64,000 bases of DNA from Spirochaetia bacterium (GCA_022768865.1 JALELH010000024.1:40028-104027); one strand, 5' to 3'; positions 43,476-52,878 are shown, numbered from the stretch's first letter. Made by a program: numbers and translations. The notes: generated by a model from the letters alone, not told the origin.

Positions 43476-46421
43476 CTACTTCTGAAGCAAAGTAAATGTA
43501 CCCTTGATTTCAAACTTTGTTCCCACCCATGACGGATCCATGTCTTCAGGGTTTTCGTTGTTATAGGCAACGCCAAAGTCGTCTGCTGGTTTTGGGAATG
43601 TTCCCTTTATAAAGAATTTTTCAATAAGTTCAATGTAGTATTCAGCAACATTATCCTTGATTTTAGAATCCTTTTTATCCGCATTTCTGTCAAATACTTC
43701 AAAATTTTCTGCTTTGGCAGAGCAGTCCTTAAAGATTTCAAGGGCTTTCTGATAGTCGCCTTTTTCAAAGGCTTTCATGGCTTCTTCCCAGGCCTCAATG
43801 TATTTTAAGAAGTCTTCTGTTACATCACTCTTAAAATCAAGAACTTCGTATAGCCTCATAGGAGTCTTTACGTTTACAACCTGAACCCTGTCTAATGAGC
43901 GGACAATAATGCTGTCGTCAAGCTGAACTTTAGTTGCTTCGCTTATAAGGATTCCGCCCGTACGGTATTGCTTGTTTACGCCTTCCAGACGGGAAGCAAG
44001 GTTTACGTTGTTTCCCATCATGGTGTAGTTTTTCTTAAGGTCTGATCCCATGAATCCTGCAACCATTTCTCCGGAGTTAATGCCAATACGTGTAAAAATG
44101 CCGCGGTGATTGGCAGTCATTTTCTTAAATGCGCTGAATAAGTCTGCCGGCAGTTCCGGTGCTTCTTCTAGTGCCGTATATTCTTTAATCATGGCATTCA
44201 TTTTCTTTTCGTATTTCTTCATTTTGATTGCAGCAATGCATGCACGGGAAGCATGGTCTGCAAACTTTACAGGAGCACCTACCAGAGCAACAATGGCATC
44301 TCCTTCGTATTTATCAACCATTCCGCCTCCTTCCATAATAAGATTGCTCATTGGCGTAAGGTAGTAGTTGAGCAGGGCAACAAGTTCTGCAGCATTAAGA
44401 ACTTCAGAAAATCCGGAGAACTTCTGAATGTCCGTAAAGATGGCTGTCATGTCACGGCTGTCTCCACCAAGCTTAAGGCTTGAAGGATCGTTTACAATGT
44501 CTGCAACAACGTCTTTAGAAAGACACTGGCTGAACGCGTTTGTAATAAACTTCTTTTCCTGGTTTACAAGTCTGAAATTCATAATTGTTTCAAGAATGTA
44601 AATTAAGAAAACAAGAACTGCCGTATTTACAATAGGAATATAAATCCTGAACTGAACCATCATAACAAAAAGAACTGTTACAGGTGCAAAAACATAAATT
44701 ATGCCTAAAATATTTTTCTTTCCGTAGGAAGTCTTTCTTGTAAGGACGATTACTACAAGTGCCGTAAAAAGCCCAAGGAAAAGTCCAAGGAAAGGTGATT
44801 TTTCTGTAATAAAATCCTGCTGAATGATTGTGTTGGCAACATTGGCGTGTGTTCCAAGGTTTGCGTAGCTTTTTGCAAATGGCGTAACGCCTAAATCTGT
44901 GCTTGATGAAGCGGAGTTTCCTAAAAGGACAAAGGCACCGTTAAAAATATTTTTAAGGTAGTTAAAGTCACTTAAGAAATGAAGGGTAGCGTCTTTAAGG
45001 TCTGCAAGGGCTTTGTTATTCAAACAGTCTGGGATTGAATCAAATTCCTTTACGAATGCTTCCATGTTATTGAAGAATTCTGAACGCCTGCCATAATATT
45101 CTTCGTAATCTGCATCAGTCAGTCCACCACGGACAGGAACATTTTCGTTGTCATAGCCGCGGCACTTTAAAAGCATTCTTGTTTTCTGAGTTAAAATGTC
45201 AGCATATTCTTCTGCCGAATACTGGCAGTTTCCAATAATATAATCTGCGTCATCTGCACTTAAGAAAGAAAGGTTTTCTTTAAGCACATTGGAAATACAT
45301 GTGTTTATAAGTTCTTCTGCTAGGTCAAGATTATACAGGAGATAAGCAGGAACATGAACAAAGCTTTCTTCGTAAGGCCTATGAAGCCAGTTAATAAGCA
45401 TTCTTCCGTTTTTATCAACAGGAATAGTTATGTCTGTGCGTTCTTCTTTTCCAGGAATTTTCAAGCCTTTTAAAATAAAGGCATTTTTAGTTCTTTCTAT
45501 TGACTGAATGTCCCAGAGCTTTACAAGGGGTGCAAAAGAAAGCTGGCCTGCATACATTCCGTTGTGTTCATATAAAAGCTGAACACGGCGTCTGGTTCCG
45601 TCCTTGTCTACGACAACGTTTGTAAAACCAAGGCCGTTACCTCTTGTTGCAATTTTATGAATTACAGGAACAAATCCCGGGTTTGCATCATCGCCTTCTT
45701 CTTTTTCTGAAGCAATGTTTCCTTTTGGGATAAGTCCATAAGGATCATTGACGTCTTTAAAAAGAAATCTGTCTTCTACATATTTAAGTTCAGATTCTTC
45801 TGTTTTTATTGAAATATCACGGATGTTTACCGTTAAGGATGCATTGCCAAAAAACTGGACTGCACGGGCAAAATAGTCATCGTTATCCTTGTTGAAATCA
45901 GATGTAATATCGCGCATCATTTCATAAAGAATGTTGTTGGAAATATCTGATGCAAGGTTTTCGCTTTCTTTGTAAGCATCAGATTTTGAAATTTGTCCGT
46001 TAGAAATGCTGCTTCCAAAATTCGTAATGTTTTCTGAAATTGCCTGCTGGCCGAAAGCAAAATTCTTATTGATTTTATCTTCAAGATTTTCTTCTACAGC
46101 ATTGGTTGCCGGTGAAACATATTCAATATCGAAGACTGCCTGCTTAGAGTTAAATTCCTTAAGCCTTATGAGTGCATTGCCAAGAATGTCTCGGGTCCAA
46201 GGCCATGCACCGATTTTAGCAAGGGAATCGTTGTCAACTTCTACAATGACAATATCGTCATCGGTTTTAGCTTCTTTCTGAAGGCCAAGCATAAAATCAT
46301 AAAGACGAAAGTCAATTTTCCCAAATAAGTTGATTTTTGTGATAGTAAAACATATAATTGATATGGCAATCAATATTATGATGCTGACGTGTTTCTTGAA
46401 AATTGATTTAATTTTTTCCAT
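43476..46421 (-). CDS. CHASE2-sensor adenylate/guanylate cyclase
   Basis: 981 residues. An N-terminal membrane helix (13-32), a long extracytoplasmic CHASE2 domain (about 35-520, with DDDIVIVEVDNDSLAKIGAWPWTRD, recognised by the DIVIVEVDNDSLAKIGAWPW part), three more helices around 540-630, and a class III cyclase domain from about 650 (FTDIQKFSGF with the first metal Asp, YEGDAIVALVGAP with the second, NLASRLEGVNKQYRTGG). It should make cAMP or cGMP in response to an external signal. A C-terminal TPR-like tail (about 885-980) follows. It is divergent from a group of exported proteins. Confidence 0.93.
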   Translation of the reverse strand: MEKIKSIFKKHVSIIILIAISIICFTITKINLFGKIDFRLYDFMLGLQKEAKTDDDIVIVEVDNDSLAKIGAWPWTRDILGNALIRLKEFNSKQAVFDIEYVSPATNAVEENLEDKINKNFAFGQQAISENITNFGSSISNGQISKSDAYKESENLASDISNNILYEMMRDITSDFNKDNDDYFARAVQFFGNASLTVNIRDISIKTEESELKYVEDRFLFKDVNDPYGLIPKGNIASEKEEGDDANPGFVPVIHKIATRGNGLGFTNVVVDKDGTRRRVQLLYEHNGMYAGQLSFAPLVKLWDIQSIERTKNAFILKGLKIPGKEERTDITIPVDKNGRMLINWLHRPYEESFVHVPAYLLYNLDLAEELINTCISNVLKENLSFLSADDADYIIGNCQYSAEEYADILTQKTRMLLKCRGYDNENVPVRGGLTDADYEEYYGRRSEFFNNMEAFVKEFDSIPDCLNNKALADLKDATLHFLSDFNYLKNIFNGAFVLLGNSASSSTDLGVTPFAKSYANLGTHANVANTIIQQDFITEKSPFLGLFLGLFTALVVIVLTRKTSYGKKNILGIIYVFAPVTVLFVMMVQFRIYIPIVNTAVLVFLIYILETIMNFRLVNQEKKFITNAFSQCLSKDVVADIVNDPSSLKLGGDSRDMTAIFTDIQKFSGFSEVLNAAELVALLNYYLTPMSNLIMEGGGMVDKYEGDAIVALVGAPVKFADHASRACIAAIKMKKYEKKMNAMIKEYTALEEAPELPADLFSAFKKMTANHRGIFTRIGINSGEMVAGFMGSDLKKNYTMMGNNVNLASRLEGVNKQYRTGGILISEATKVQLDDSIIVRSLDRVQVVNVKTPMRLYEVLDFKSDVTEDFLKYIEAWEEAMKAFEKGDYQKALEIFKDCSAKAENFEVFDRNADKKDSKIKDNVAEYYIELIEKFFIKGTFPKPADDFGVAYNNENPEDMDPSWVGTKFEIKGTFTLLQK

Positions 46422-46462
46422 AATATGAATTATAATATATAAAGGTTAAAATAAAAAGGAGA

Positions 46463-46924
46463 ATGTTCAAAGTGAAGAAATTATTTGTTCTAGCAATTGT
46501 TTCTATGCTGACTATTGCTGCTTTTGCCCAGTCTTCTGAAAAAGTTTCAGAAATCATAAAAGCAGACAAGGCTACTTTTGGTCAGGCAGCATATTTAGTT
46601 ACAGCTGCCTGTGGTGAACTTGGAGACAATGACGGTTTTGATGAAGCCCTTAATGTTCTGAAAAGAAAACGCATTGTTTCTTATTCAGTAAATGCAGATG
46701 ACAACATTAATTTAAAGAGTCTTTCCTGGCTTTGTGCCTATGCATGGCAAATAGACGGAAGTTTAATGCTTAAAGTTTTTAATTCGCCACGCTACACATT
46801 CAGGCAAATGAAGGCGGACGAAGTAATTTCTTCTGCTGCAGATCCTATGGATGTTCCTGATGGAAGGGGACTTCTTGCTGTTATTACAGACTGCATAGGA
46901 AAATATCAGGTTAAAGGGGAATAA
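46463..46924 (+). CDS. Small exported protein of unknown function
   Basis: 153 residues. Signal peptide at 1-22 (MFKVKKLFVLAIVSMLTIAAFA, with a cleavage site near AFAQS), followed by a soluble helical domain. A ribosome site AAAGGAG precedes the ATG. It is the first of a forward group (this gene, a beta-barrel, FecR, hypothetical) that is divergent from the CHASE2 cyclase. No motif was recognised. It is probably periplasmic. Confidence 0.75.
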   Translation: MFKVKKLFVLAIVSMLTIAAFAQSSEKVSEIIKADKATFGQAAYLVTAACGELGDNDGFDEALNVLKRKRIVSYSVNADDNINLKSLSWLCAYAWQIDGSLMLKVFNSPRYTFRQMKADEVISSAADPMDVPDGRGLLAVITDCIGKYQVKGE

Positions 46925-46928
46925 TTAA

Positions 46929-48128
46929 ATGAAAAGAATTGCAAAAAAGTTTTTATTATCTGCTTTCTGCCTGATATCTCCTCTTGCTTTTGCCTATGAA
47001 TTTTCTGCCATTGTAACAGATTCTACAAAAGTTGATTACTATAACGAAAAGCTTGAAGATCCGCTTTTGAAGCAGTCTGAAAAGTTTACAGGAGCTTTTA
47101 CAACTCCTTTGTTTAATGATGGTGTTTCAAATTTTGCTGCTGAAGGCTCTGTTGAACATAAACTGGACAAACAGTTTGGGGATAATGCAGATACAGACAA
47201 TAATATTGTTCTTGACTGCACTTTGTTTAAGTTTTCAACAGCAAAAAAAATCAGCAGGACACAGAACATTGATTTTTCTATAGGACGTTATATTTATTCT
47301 GACCTTACGGGAATTGTCCTTGCTCAGACTAATGACGGAGCTTTTGTAAAATACAGTTCTTCTAAAGTTGAGCTGTCTGCTTATGGCGGATATTCCGGCC
47401 TTCAGAATGTTAAGAATGTTTCAGTTTTAACCAGTAAGGGCGAAGTCTGGGCTCCGGAAGACGAAAAAGATGTTTATGACTTTACTGCTCCTTATGTGAC
47501 AGGTTCCGTTTGTCTTTCTTTCCCGTATTTCTTTTTGAATCAGACAGTTTCTTTTGAAGGCTTAGGCGTATTTAATGTAGCTGGACCAGGAGACCTTGAA
47601 GACGACGATGAACGTTTTTACGGAACAGTAAGTTTTACGGGGCCCCTTTCAAATTCTGTTTTCTATACTTTATGCGGAACTTTAGGAACTGCAGCAGAAG
47701 ATAATAAAGTCGGTCTTCTTGGAAAATTTAATCTTAATTATTTTGCTCCATATAAAAATGCTGCTCTTGGATTCAGCACGATTTTTGCATCCGGAAAGAA
47801 AGGCGGTTTTGGTTCTTTTGTGGGATTTTCAAAAGTAACGTCATGTCTTTCAAAAGATGAACCTATATACAGCGGAATATTTAAGGCCGGCGTAAATGGT
47901 TCTATTATTCCTGTAGACAGGCTTGTGGTTAAGGCAAGTGGTGACATGGTTTATAAAATGCCTGTAGATGATGATTCTGCTGAATATTATGGTTTACAGG
48001 TTTCAGGCGGATTGGTTTACAAAATGTATTCTGATGTAAACCTTAATTTGTCTGTAACTCACTTTAATGGAAAAGAAAAGGATGCAAGCCGTACAGAATT
48101 TGCACTTGGTCTTGCTTTAGCCCTTTAA
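46929..48128 (+). CDS. Predicted outer-membrane beta-barrel protein
   Basis: 399 residues. A signal peptide at 1-21 is followed by many strands of alternating hydrophobic and polar residues and an end (TEFALGLALAL) without charged residues, as expected for a barrel closed by its last strand. There are no enzymatic motifs. It starts 4 bases after the previous gene, so it belongs to the same operon. It resembles other treponemal barrel proteins in style, not in sequence that I can name. Topology should be tested. Confidence 0.7.
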   Translation: MKRIAKKFLLSAFCLISPLAFAYEFSAIVTDSTKVDYYNEKLEDPLLKQSEKFTGAFTTPLFNDGVSNFAAEGSVEHKLDKQFGDNADTDNNIVLDCTLFKFSTAKKISRTQNIDFSIGRYIYSDLTGIVLAQTNDGAFVKYSSSKVELSAYGGYSGLQNVKNVSVLTSKGEVWAPEDEKDVYDFTAPYVTGSVCLSFPYFFLNQTVSFEGLGVFNVAGPGDLEDDDERFYGTVSFTGPLSNSVFYTLCGTLGTAAEDNKVGLLGKFNLNYFAPYKNAALGFSTIFASGKKGGFGSFVGFSKVTSCLSKDEPIYSGIFKAGVNGSIIPVDRLVVKASGDMVYKMPVDDDSAEYYGLQVSGGLVYKMYSDVNLNLSVTHFNGKEKDASRTEFALGLALAL

Positions 48129-48144
48129 TGCAAGGAGGAATTTT

Positions 48145-49035
48145 ATGAAAAAACTTATTGCAGCTATTTTAGTTTCTTTTGCTGTATTCAGCGTTAATGC
48201 TCTTTCGGCAACTGTCTTGTCTGTAAAAGGCAAGGTTGAAATTCAGGAAGCCGGAATGTGGGTTGCGCTTCAGAAGGGCGATGTAGTTGAAAAAGGAACT
48301 GTGATTTCTACAGGTTTTAGCTCAGAAGCAGTTCTTAGTGTAAGCAACTCAAGCATTTCTCTTGGACCTCTTACACGCGTAACAATTGAAAATCTTGTTT
48401 CAACTAATGACAAGGATACAACACAGCTTTACATTGATTCAGGAACTCTTGCAGCTAAAGTTTCCGGAAAAGACGGAAAACGCGCAGGGTTTAAAGTTCG
48501 TTCTCCTGTAGCAACAGCTTCTGTCCGCGGAACTTCGTTTGTTGTTTCTTCTTCTGGAAAGCTTTCTGTTTCTGAAGGTCTTGTTGCTTTTGGTGCAGCT
48601 GAAAGTTCATCAGCTTCTGTTGTTGAAGATGCTCCTGCTGAAGCACCGGCTGCAAAAGCCGATGAATCTGCTGCAGCTTCTGCAACTGCCGAAGCAACAG
48701 GCGATTCCGCTGCTGCTCCTGAAGGTACAGAAAATGCAGATCAGGGACATGCAAATGCTTTTGCTTCTACTGCTGATGTTGGCGGAGAAGGCGTTCCTGT
48801 TGCTGCTGGCCAGTCAAGTCAGGCTTCTGTTTCTGGCGGAAGTCCTTCTTCTCCTAGGGCAGAACTTGCAAAGTCTTCTGCAGGTGGAAAGAGTAATACG
48901 GTTGCGGTTTCTGTTTTAAATGCTGTTGCTGCCGGAAGTGCTGCAGCTTCTTCTGATTCTGTTGCAGCTGCTGTTACTAATGAAGTAACAAAAACTACAG
49001 GTTCTCTTTCTATTTCAGTTTCACTTGCTGACTAA
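48145..49035 (+). CDS. FecR-domain exported protein
   Basis: 296 residues. Signal peptide at 1-22 (ending NALSA). The FecR domain is at about 23-150: VLSVKGKVEIQ, WVALQKGDVVEKGTVISTG, FSSEAVLSVSNSS, LYIDSGTLAAKV and RSPVATASVRGTSFVVSSS. The last 145 residues are a low-complexity Ala/Ser/Glu/Gly stretch. FecR proteins with this fold act as periplasmic sensors or ligands; in many genomes they are encoded next to CHASE2 proteins, as here. An AAGGAGG ribosome site precedes the start. Confidence 0.88.
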   Translation: MKKLIAAILVSFAVFSVNALSATVLSVKGKVEIQEAGMWVALQKGDVVEKGTVISTGFSSEAVLSVSNSSISLGPLTRVTIENLVSTNDKDTTQLYIDSGTLAAKVSGKDGKRAGFKVRSPVATASVRGTSFVVSSSGKLSVSEGLVAFGAAESSSASVVEDAPAEAPAAKADESAAASATAEATGDSAAAPEGTENADQGHANAFASTADVGGEGVPVAAGQSSQASVSGGSPSSPRAELAKSSAGGKSNTVAVSVLNAVAAGSAAASSDSVAAAVTNEVTKTTGSLSISVSLAD

Positions 49036-49050
49036 GTCAGTTATATAATA

Positions 49051-49425
49051 ATGATAATAAAGGATATTTCTGTTACTACAAATAAAAATCATGTGGAAAC
49101 GGAAATATCCTTTTTTTTTGATGGTTTAAACAAAGGGTGTTATTTAATTCAGTCTGTTTACCTTGCAGACGATGCAGAAAATCCCCTAAGTCAGATAACC
49201 TGCGGCATTCCTTCTGCAAAAGTTCTTACATGTGCAGATGTTATTCCTGCCTTTGTATCAACAAAAGAAAAAGCATTTCCATATAAAGTTTATACAAAGG
49301 TCTTTTCCGTTAATGATGAACTTCTTGAACAGCGCATGGATGAATTTACATTCAGTTTGCCAGAGCATAAAAGCACAAAACAAGTTAAAGGATTTTTTAA
49401 GAGTCTTTTTCTAAGGCAAGACTGA
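49051..49425 (+). CDS. Hypothetical protein
   Basis: 124 residues, no signal peptide. The first 60 residues resemble a beta-sandwich pattern (IIKDISVTTNKNHVETEISFFFDG is strand-like). A run of nine T in the coding part (49111-49119, the three Phe codons of ISFFF) could slip during replication. The gene's end overlaps the convergent gene by 29 bases. Function unknown; it is probably the last gene of the FecR group. Confidence 0.6.
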   Translation: MIIKDISVTTNKNHVETEISFFFDGLNKGCYLIQSVYLADDAENPLSQITCGIPSAKVLTCADVIPAFVSTKEKAFPYKVYTKVFSVNDELLEQRMDEFTFSLPEHKSTKQVKGFFKSLFLRQD

Positions 49426-50791
49426 TTTTTCCCCTGAATAGCAGGTGTCTGTTTCTTTTTAACAAATTTATGCTTGTGTTTAAGTTTATGGTGTTGCTGG
49501 TGTTTTTTTCTGTCCATGTAATATATGTTGAAACATTATTTAAAATCCCTTTTTTGATTGAGACTGATTCTGAAACCTTATGCTTTTTCAGATTATTTTC
49601 GTCAATAGAAAAAGTATAAGAAGTATTCATATGCAAAGAAGAAAAATTGCTTATGAGATTTAAATTATAGCTTTGTTTTTTATCCTTATCTTCAGTTGAA
49701 TAATCTATGGAATATTTTCCCTTTAGAGTAAAAGTCATTGATGTAAAAGAGGCTCCAAGCCTTCCATAATAATAGTTGTATGGTTCTGCTTTTCTTTGTT
49801 TTGTTTTTCTTTTAGCCTGGCCTATAGTTGAACCTATGTTTAAAATCCCACTTGCCACAGGAAACTGTATTTGAGGCGAGAAAAAAATCTGCTGTCTTAT
49901 TCTTGGTTTGTTTCCTGATGAAGTAATGAGATCATCATCAGAATTAAAATAATACAAGCCAAAAGAAAAAGGTCCATAGGAGAAATAACTTTGATTTTTA
50001 ATCCAGCCACGCCTTCCGCCAAATGGATTTTCATATAAACCTGCAGATGCAGCCATTTTTAATGGCTTCCACATTAAGGCAGTTATGAATTCAGAAGAAA
50101 AAAATTCTTCCTCATTATAATAAGGGTCTATCATAAACCAGGTTGTTTCTTTTGTGTGTTCATGAAAAAATGTCCCTGCCGTAAAGCCCATAACTAGTTG
50201 TGGGATTATAGGTGTGGTAAATCTTTTGAAAACTGCACCGTATTTTTCTTTTGTTTTAAGTATGGCAAACTGCATTGAAGGTAAATGGCTTTCTGATTCT
50301 GGTGTAATGCTTGCGGCAAAAGAAACAGGAGTTTTACTTGAAGCTGGGGATGGAATTTGTGCAGATATGCCCTGAGTAAAAAGAGAAAATTTTTTTAGAG
50401 GTTCAGGGCATGAAAATGCGGGATTTTTAAGTCTGCTAATTGCACCTGAATAATGTAAAGTTCCGGCAGAAATATTGAATTTTATTTTGCCTGCTTTAAG
50501 AGATTGATTTATTCCATAAGTGTATTCCTGCTTTGAAATGTAATCGTTGAAAGTGTAAGTTCCGATGTCTTTAAATTCTGTTGAAGCAAGTTTTGCATTT
50601 CCTGTTATGGTTGCAGATGGAAAATTCAGTCTAAGTCCATAATTGTATTTTAATTTGGAATTATCCTTTACCGTTTTATTGTCTTTACCAGCTGGCACAG
50701 TAAAGTACACGGCAGAGGAAAATTCTACAGGCTCGCAAAATGAGTTCCAGATAAATAAATTAAGTAAGAATAAAATATATATTTTTTTCAT
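49397..50791 (-). CDS. Predicted outer-membrane beta-barrel protein
   Basis: 464 residues. Signal peptide at about 1-19 (ending in SFCEP). Repeated amphipathic strands with many aromatic residues at membrane-belt positions (FGLYYFNSDDDL, YNYYYGRLGAS, YNLNLISNFSSLHMNTSYTFSID as typical two-residue-periodic segments) fit a barrel. It ends in LLFRGKISLALEKDS, a somewhat unusual charged terminus. It is convergent with the group above; no homologue is named. Confidence 0.7.
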   Translation of the reverse strand: MKKIYILFLLNLFIWNSFCEPVEFSSAVYFTVPAGKDNKTVKDNSKLKYNYGLRLNFPSATITGNAKLASTEFKDIGTYTFNDYISKQEYTYGINQSLKAGKIKFNISAGTLHYSGAISRLKNPAFSCPEPLKKFSLFTQGISAQIPSPASSKTPVSFAASITPESESHLPSMQFAILKTKEKYGAVFKRFTTPIIPQLVMGFTAGTFFHEHTKETTWFMIDPYYNEEEFFSSEFITALMWKPLKMAASAGLYENPFGGRRGWIKNQSYFSYGPFSFGLYYFNSDDDLITSSGNKPRIRQQIFFSPQIQFPVASGILNIGSTIGQAKRKTKQRKAEPYNYYYGRLGASFTSMTFTLKGKYSIDYSTEDKDKKQSYNLNLISNFSSLHMNTSYTFSIDENNLKKHKVSESVSIKKGILNNVSTYITWTEKNTSNTINLNTSINLLKRNRHLLFRGKISLALEKDS

Positions 50792-50853
50792 CTATTATTA
50801 TATAAATGAAAAAAATAAAAAAATGACACTTTTTGACTAAAATTCTTAAATTT

Positions 50854-51747
50854 TTATTTAAATGGGTCTTTGCTTTGATCTACCGTTAAAAGTTCCGGTA
50901 CATTGACTTTGTATTTTGCACCGGGCAATGCATTTAAAACATCCTGATAATTGTTTTCTATTTTTTCTGTTTTTTCAGCTTCCAGTGCTGCCGCAACTTT
51001 CTGGCATGGCTTATATTTAGAAGCCCTTCTGAAAAGTTCATTTCTTGGTGTTGCACGTTTTGTTTTTCTTAGCTGTCTGACGCAATCCATAACTTCAATA
51101 TCATCTATTCGGGTGGAAATAAGTCCTTTTTTTATAAAGGCTGATTTTACAGATTTTGAAGATTTATCATAATAATATATTCTGTCAAAAGAATCAGAAT
51201 TATCGTCTGCTGCAGTGGAAACAAAAACAAAATCCCCAAATCTAAAAGGGGAATTTGTTTCATCAGTCGGAAGATTAAACTCCTTGTCTGCATAAAGGCT
51301 GGTTTTTGACAGCACAAGTGCATTTTTACATTGAAGTGCAATGGAATTTAATTCAATCCAGAATTCTACCTGATCGTAAATTGTTTTAATATAGGTGTTG
51401 TTTTCTGCTTCCAGAAGGACGGGGGCATTATCCAAAAACACAACAGAAATATTTTTACCGTATTGCAGGCTTAAAATCTGATGAAGGTTTTCATCCCTTC
51501 CTGAAAGATAAAGACCGGTTTTAGGAGAAAGGACTTTTGCCTGAACTAACGTCTCTTGCGGCTGAACCTGTTCTTCAATTGTATCTGCTGGGTTGTCTGT
51601 TTGTTCAACTGTTTCATTCTGAGGAACAGCTTCAGGTGCTTTTTTTATGCAGGAAGTAAAAGTTAATGGCAGTATTGAAACAAAAAGTGCCAGTGCCTGT
51701 TTGAATGTTTTCTTCAAGATTTTCTCCTGTAAAGATTTTAATGGCAT
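50854..51747 (-). CDS. Lipoprotein of unknown function
   Basis: 297 residues. The N-terminus has basic residues, a hydrophobic stretch and a lipobox TFTSC with the lipid cysteine at about 33, followed by a Glu/Gln/Pro-rich linker (about 36-70). The segment GLYLSGRDENLHQILSLQYGKN begins a beta-rich domain that recalls SH3-like or bacterial sensor lipoproteins, but this is uncertain. It shares the reverse direction with the beta-barrel gene 62 bases downstream and may serve the same complex. Confidence 0.75.
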   Translation of the reverse strand: MPLKSLQEKILKKTFKQALALFVSILPLTFTSCIKKAPEAVPQNETVEQTDNPADTIEEQVQPQETLVQAKVLSPKTGLYLSGRDENLHQILSLQYGKNISVVFLDNAPVLLEAENNTYIKTIYDQVEFWIELNSIALQCKNALVLSKTSLYADKEFNLPTDETNSPFRFGDFVFVSTAADDNSDSFDRIYYYDKSSKSVKSAFIKKGLISTRIDDIEVMDCVRQLRKTKRATPRNELFRRASKYKPCQKVAAALEAEKTEKIENNYQDVLNALPGAKYKVNVPELLTVDQSKDPFK

Positions 51748-51826
51748 TGTTAATTAAAAACAACATAAATTTATAAAATCCTTTTCAAGAATTCTTTATA
51801 TAGCTAAGAACAAATACTTTTGCCCG

Positions 51827-51855
51827 TTGATTTTATTCAGTTTTTCTTATAGAAT
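51827..51855 (+). promoter_or_regulatory. Sigma-70-type promoter of efp
   Basis: TTGATT at 51827-51832 and TAGAAT at 51850-51855 are 17 bases apart; the predicted start is about 30 bases before the efp ATG. Confidence 0.7.
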
Positions 51856-51890
51856 GCAATCTAAACTTAAAATATTCAGAGGAATAGAGA

Positions 51891-52463
51891 ATGATTTCTA
51901 CAAATGAAATTAGAGTAGGTTCAGCATTTATCGTAGACGGTGAACCGCTTATCGTTCAGAAGAAACTTGGACAGAAGGGTGGCCGCCAGGGTATCACAGT
52001 AAATCTTCGCGTTAAGAATATCGTTACAGGTGGAACAAAAGATCTTGGTATTGATGCAGGAGACAAGTTCCAGGAAGTTGAACTTGAATCAAAGACAGTA
52101 AAGCTTTCTTACATTGATGGTGATGATTTCCACTTTATGGATCAGGAAACATACGATGACGTTCTTCTTGGAAGAGATGACCTTGGTGATAACGCAGGTT
52201 ATATTTCTCCTGATGATGATTACGAAGTTCAGGTTACATACTACGAAGGAAAACCAGTTGGTATTGATCTTCCAACACAGGTTGTCCGCACAATTACATA
52301 TTGTGAACCAGGCGTAAAGGGTGATACTTCAGGAAAGTCACTTAAGCCTGCAACACTTGATACAGGAATTGAAGTTCGCGTTCCGTTGTTCTGCAACACA
52401 GACGACCGCATTGTTATTGATACACGTGAAGGTACTTTCGTAGAACGTGCAAAGGATAAGTAA
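51891..52463 (+). CDS. efp: Elongation factor P
   Basis: 190 residues in three beta-barrel domains. The N-terminal KOW-like domain carries the tip loop LGQKGGRQG with K29 at the place where E. coli EF-P has the modified lysine in PGKGQA. The later segments VQVTYYEGKPVGIDLP and the C-terminal TREGTFVERAKDK are typical. It helps the ribosome through polyproline stretches. Whether K29 is modified cannot be judged; no epmA/epmB-like genes are in the window. Confidence 0.95.
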   Translation: MISTNEIRVGSAFIVDGEPLIVQKKLGQKGGRQGITVNLRVKNIVTGGTKDLGIDAGDKFQEVELESKTVKLSYIDGDDFHFMDQETYDDVLLGRDDLGDNAGYISPDDDYEVQVTYYEGKPVGIDLPTQVVRTITYCEPGVKGDTSGKSLKPATLDTGIEVRVPLFCNTDDRIVIDTREGTFVERAKDK

Positions 52464-52488
52464 TTTAACTTTTCCATATATATAAAGA

Positions 52489-52516
52489 CCTGCATTCTTT
52501 TAATAAGAACGGCAGG
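52489..52516 (+). terminator. Weak hairpin after efp, before tRNA-Arg
   Basis: CCTGC...TTCTT (52489-52499) pairs with AAGAA...GCAGG (52505-52516) with a small asymmetric internal loop, followed by TTGATTTT. It could be a weak efp terminator. Confidence 0.5.
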
Positions 52517-52526
52517 TTGATTTTAA

Positions 52527-52602
52527 GATCCCGTAGCTCATTTATGGATAGAGCGGCTGCCTCCTAAGCAGCAGGTGGCGAGTTCGAACCCCGCCGGGGT
52601 CA
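52527..52602 (+). tRNA. tRNA-Arg (anticodon CCT)
   Basis: The cloverleaf folds fully: acceptor GATCCCG/CGGGGTC (with one T-G pair), D arm with GCTC/GAGC, anticodon arm GCTGC-CTCCTAA-GCAGC with anticodon CCT, and T arm with loop TTCGAAC. The T stem (GCGAG/CCCGC) has one A-C mismatch (52581 with 52591). The 3' CCA is not encoded. It reads AGG codons. Confidence 0.93.
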
Positions 52603-52610
52603 ACAAAAAA

Positions 52611-52648
52611 GGCTGTCTGTAAAACTTAAGTTTTACAGACAGCCTTTA
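52611..52648. terminator. Bidirectional terminator after tRNA-Arg
   Basis: GGCTGTCTGTAAAAC (52611-52625) and GTTTTACAGACAGCC (52630-52644) are perfectly complementary with a TTAA loop. A run of A precedes and T follow, so it also serves the reverse gene at 52666. Confidence 0.9.
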
Positions 52649-52665
52649 ATATTTTAAATAATGTT

Positions 52666-52878
52666 TTAACCTTCCTTTTTTGCTTCAGTCTGTTCCGGCT
52701 TTGGTTCTGCTGCCGGAGCTTTCTGAACTTTCTGTTTTTTAGGACGCGGCGGCTTTTTTCTGTATTTAACCACGTAGCTGCTTATCATCATAAAGGTGAT
52801 GGAAAAGATTGCAATAAAAATAATTCTCCAGTCTTTTAAAACACTTAAGGAAAGTTTCAGTATACTGTTAAAGTCCAT
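52666..52878 (-). CDS. Small single-pass membrane protein
   Basis: 70 residues. One hydrophobic helix at about 16-38, then a basic and Pro/Lys/Ala-rich tail (KKPPRPKKQKVQKAPAAEPKPEQ) that would lie in the cytoplasm. No motif is recognised. It is a single gene between the tRNA terminator and a divergent unknown gene. Translation is plausible, but ribosome-site evidence is weak. Confidence 0.65.
   Translation of the reverse strand: MDFNSILKLSLSVLKDWRIIFIAIFSITFMMISSYVVKYRKKPPRPKKQKVQKAPAAEPKPEQTEAKKEG

Noticed and set aside
49111..49119. Nine-T run in the coding part of the 49051 gene as a phase-variation switch
   Set aside because: A/T runs of this length are common in this genome and the gene is intact; without read data there is no support.
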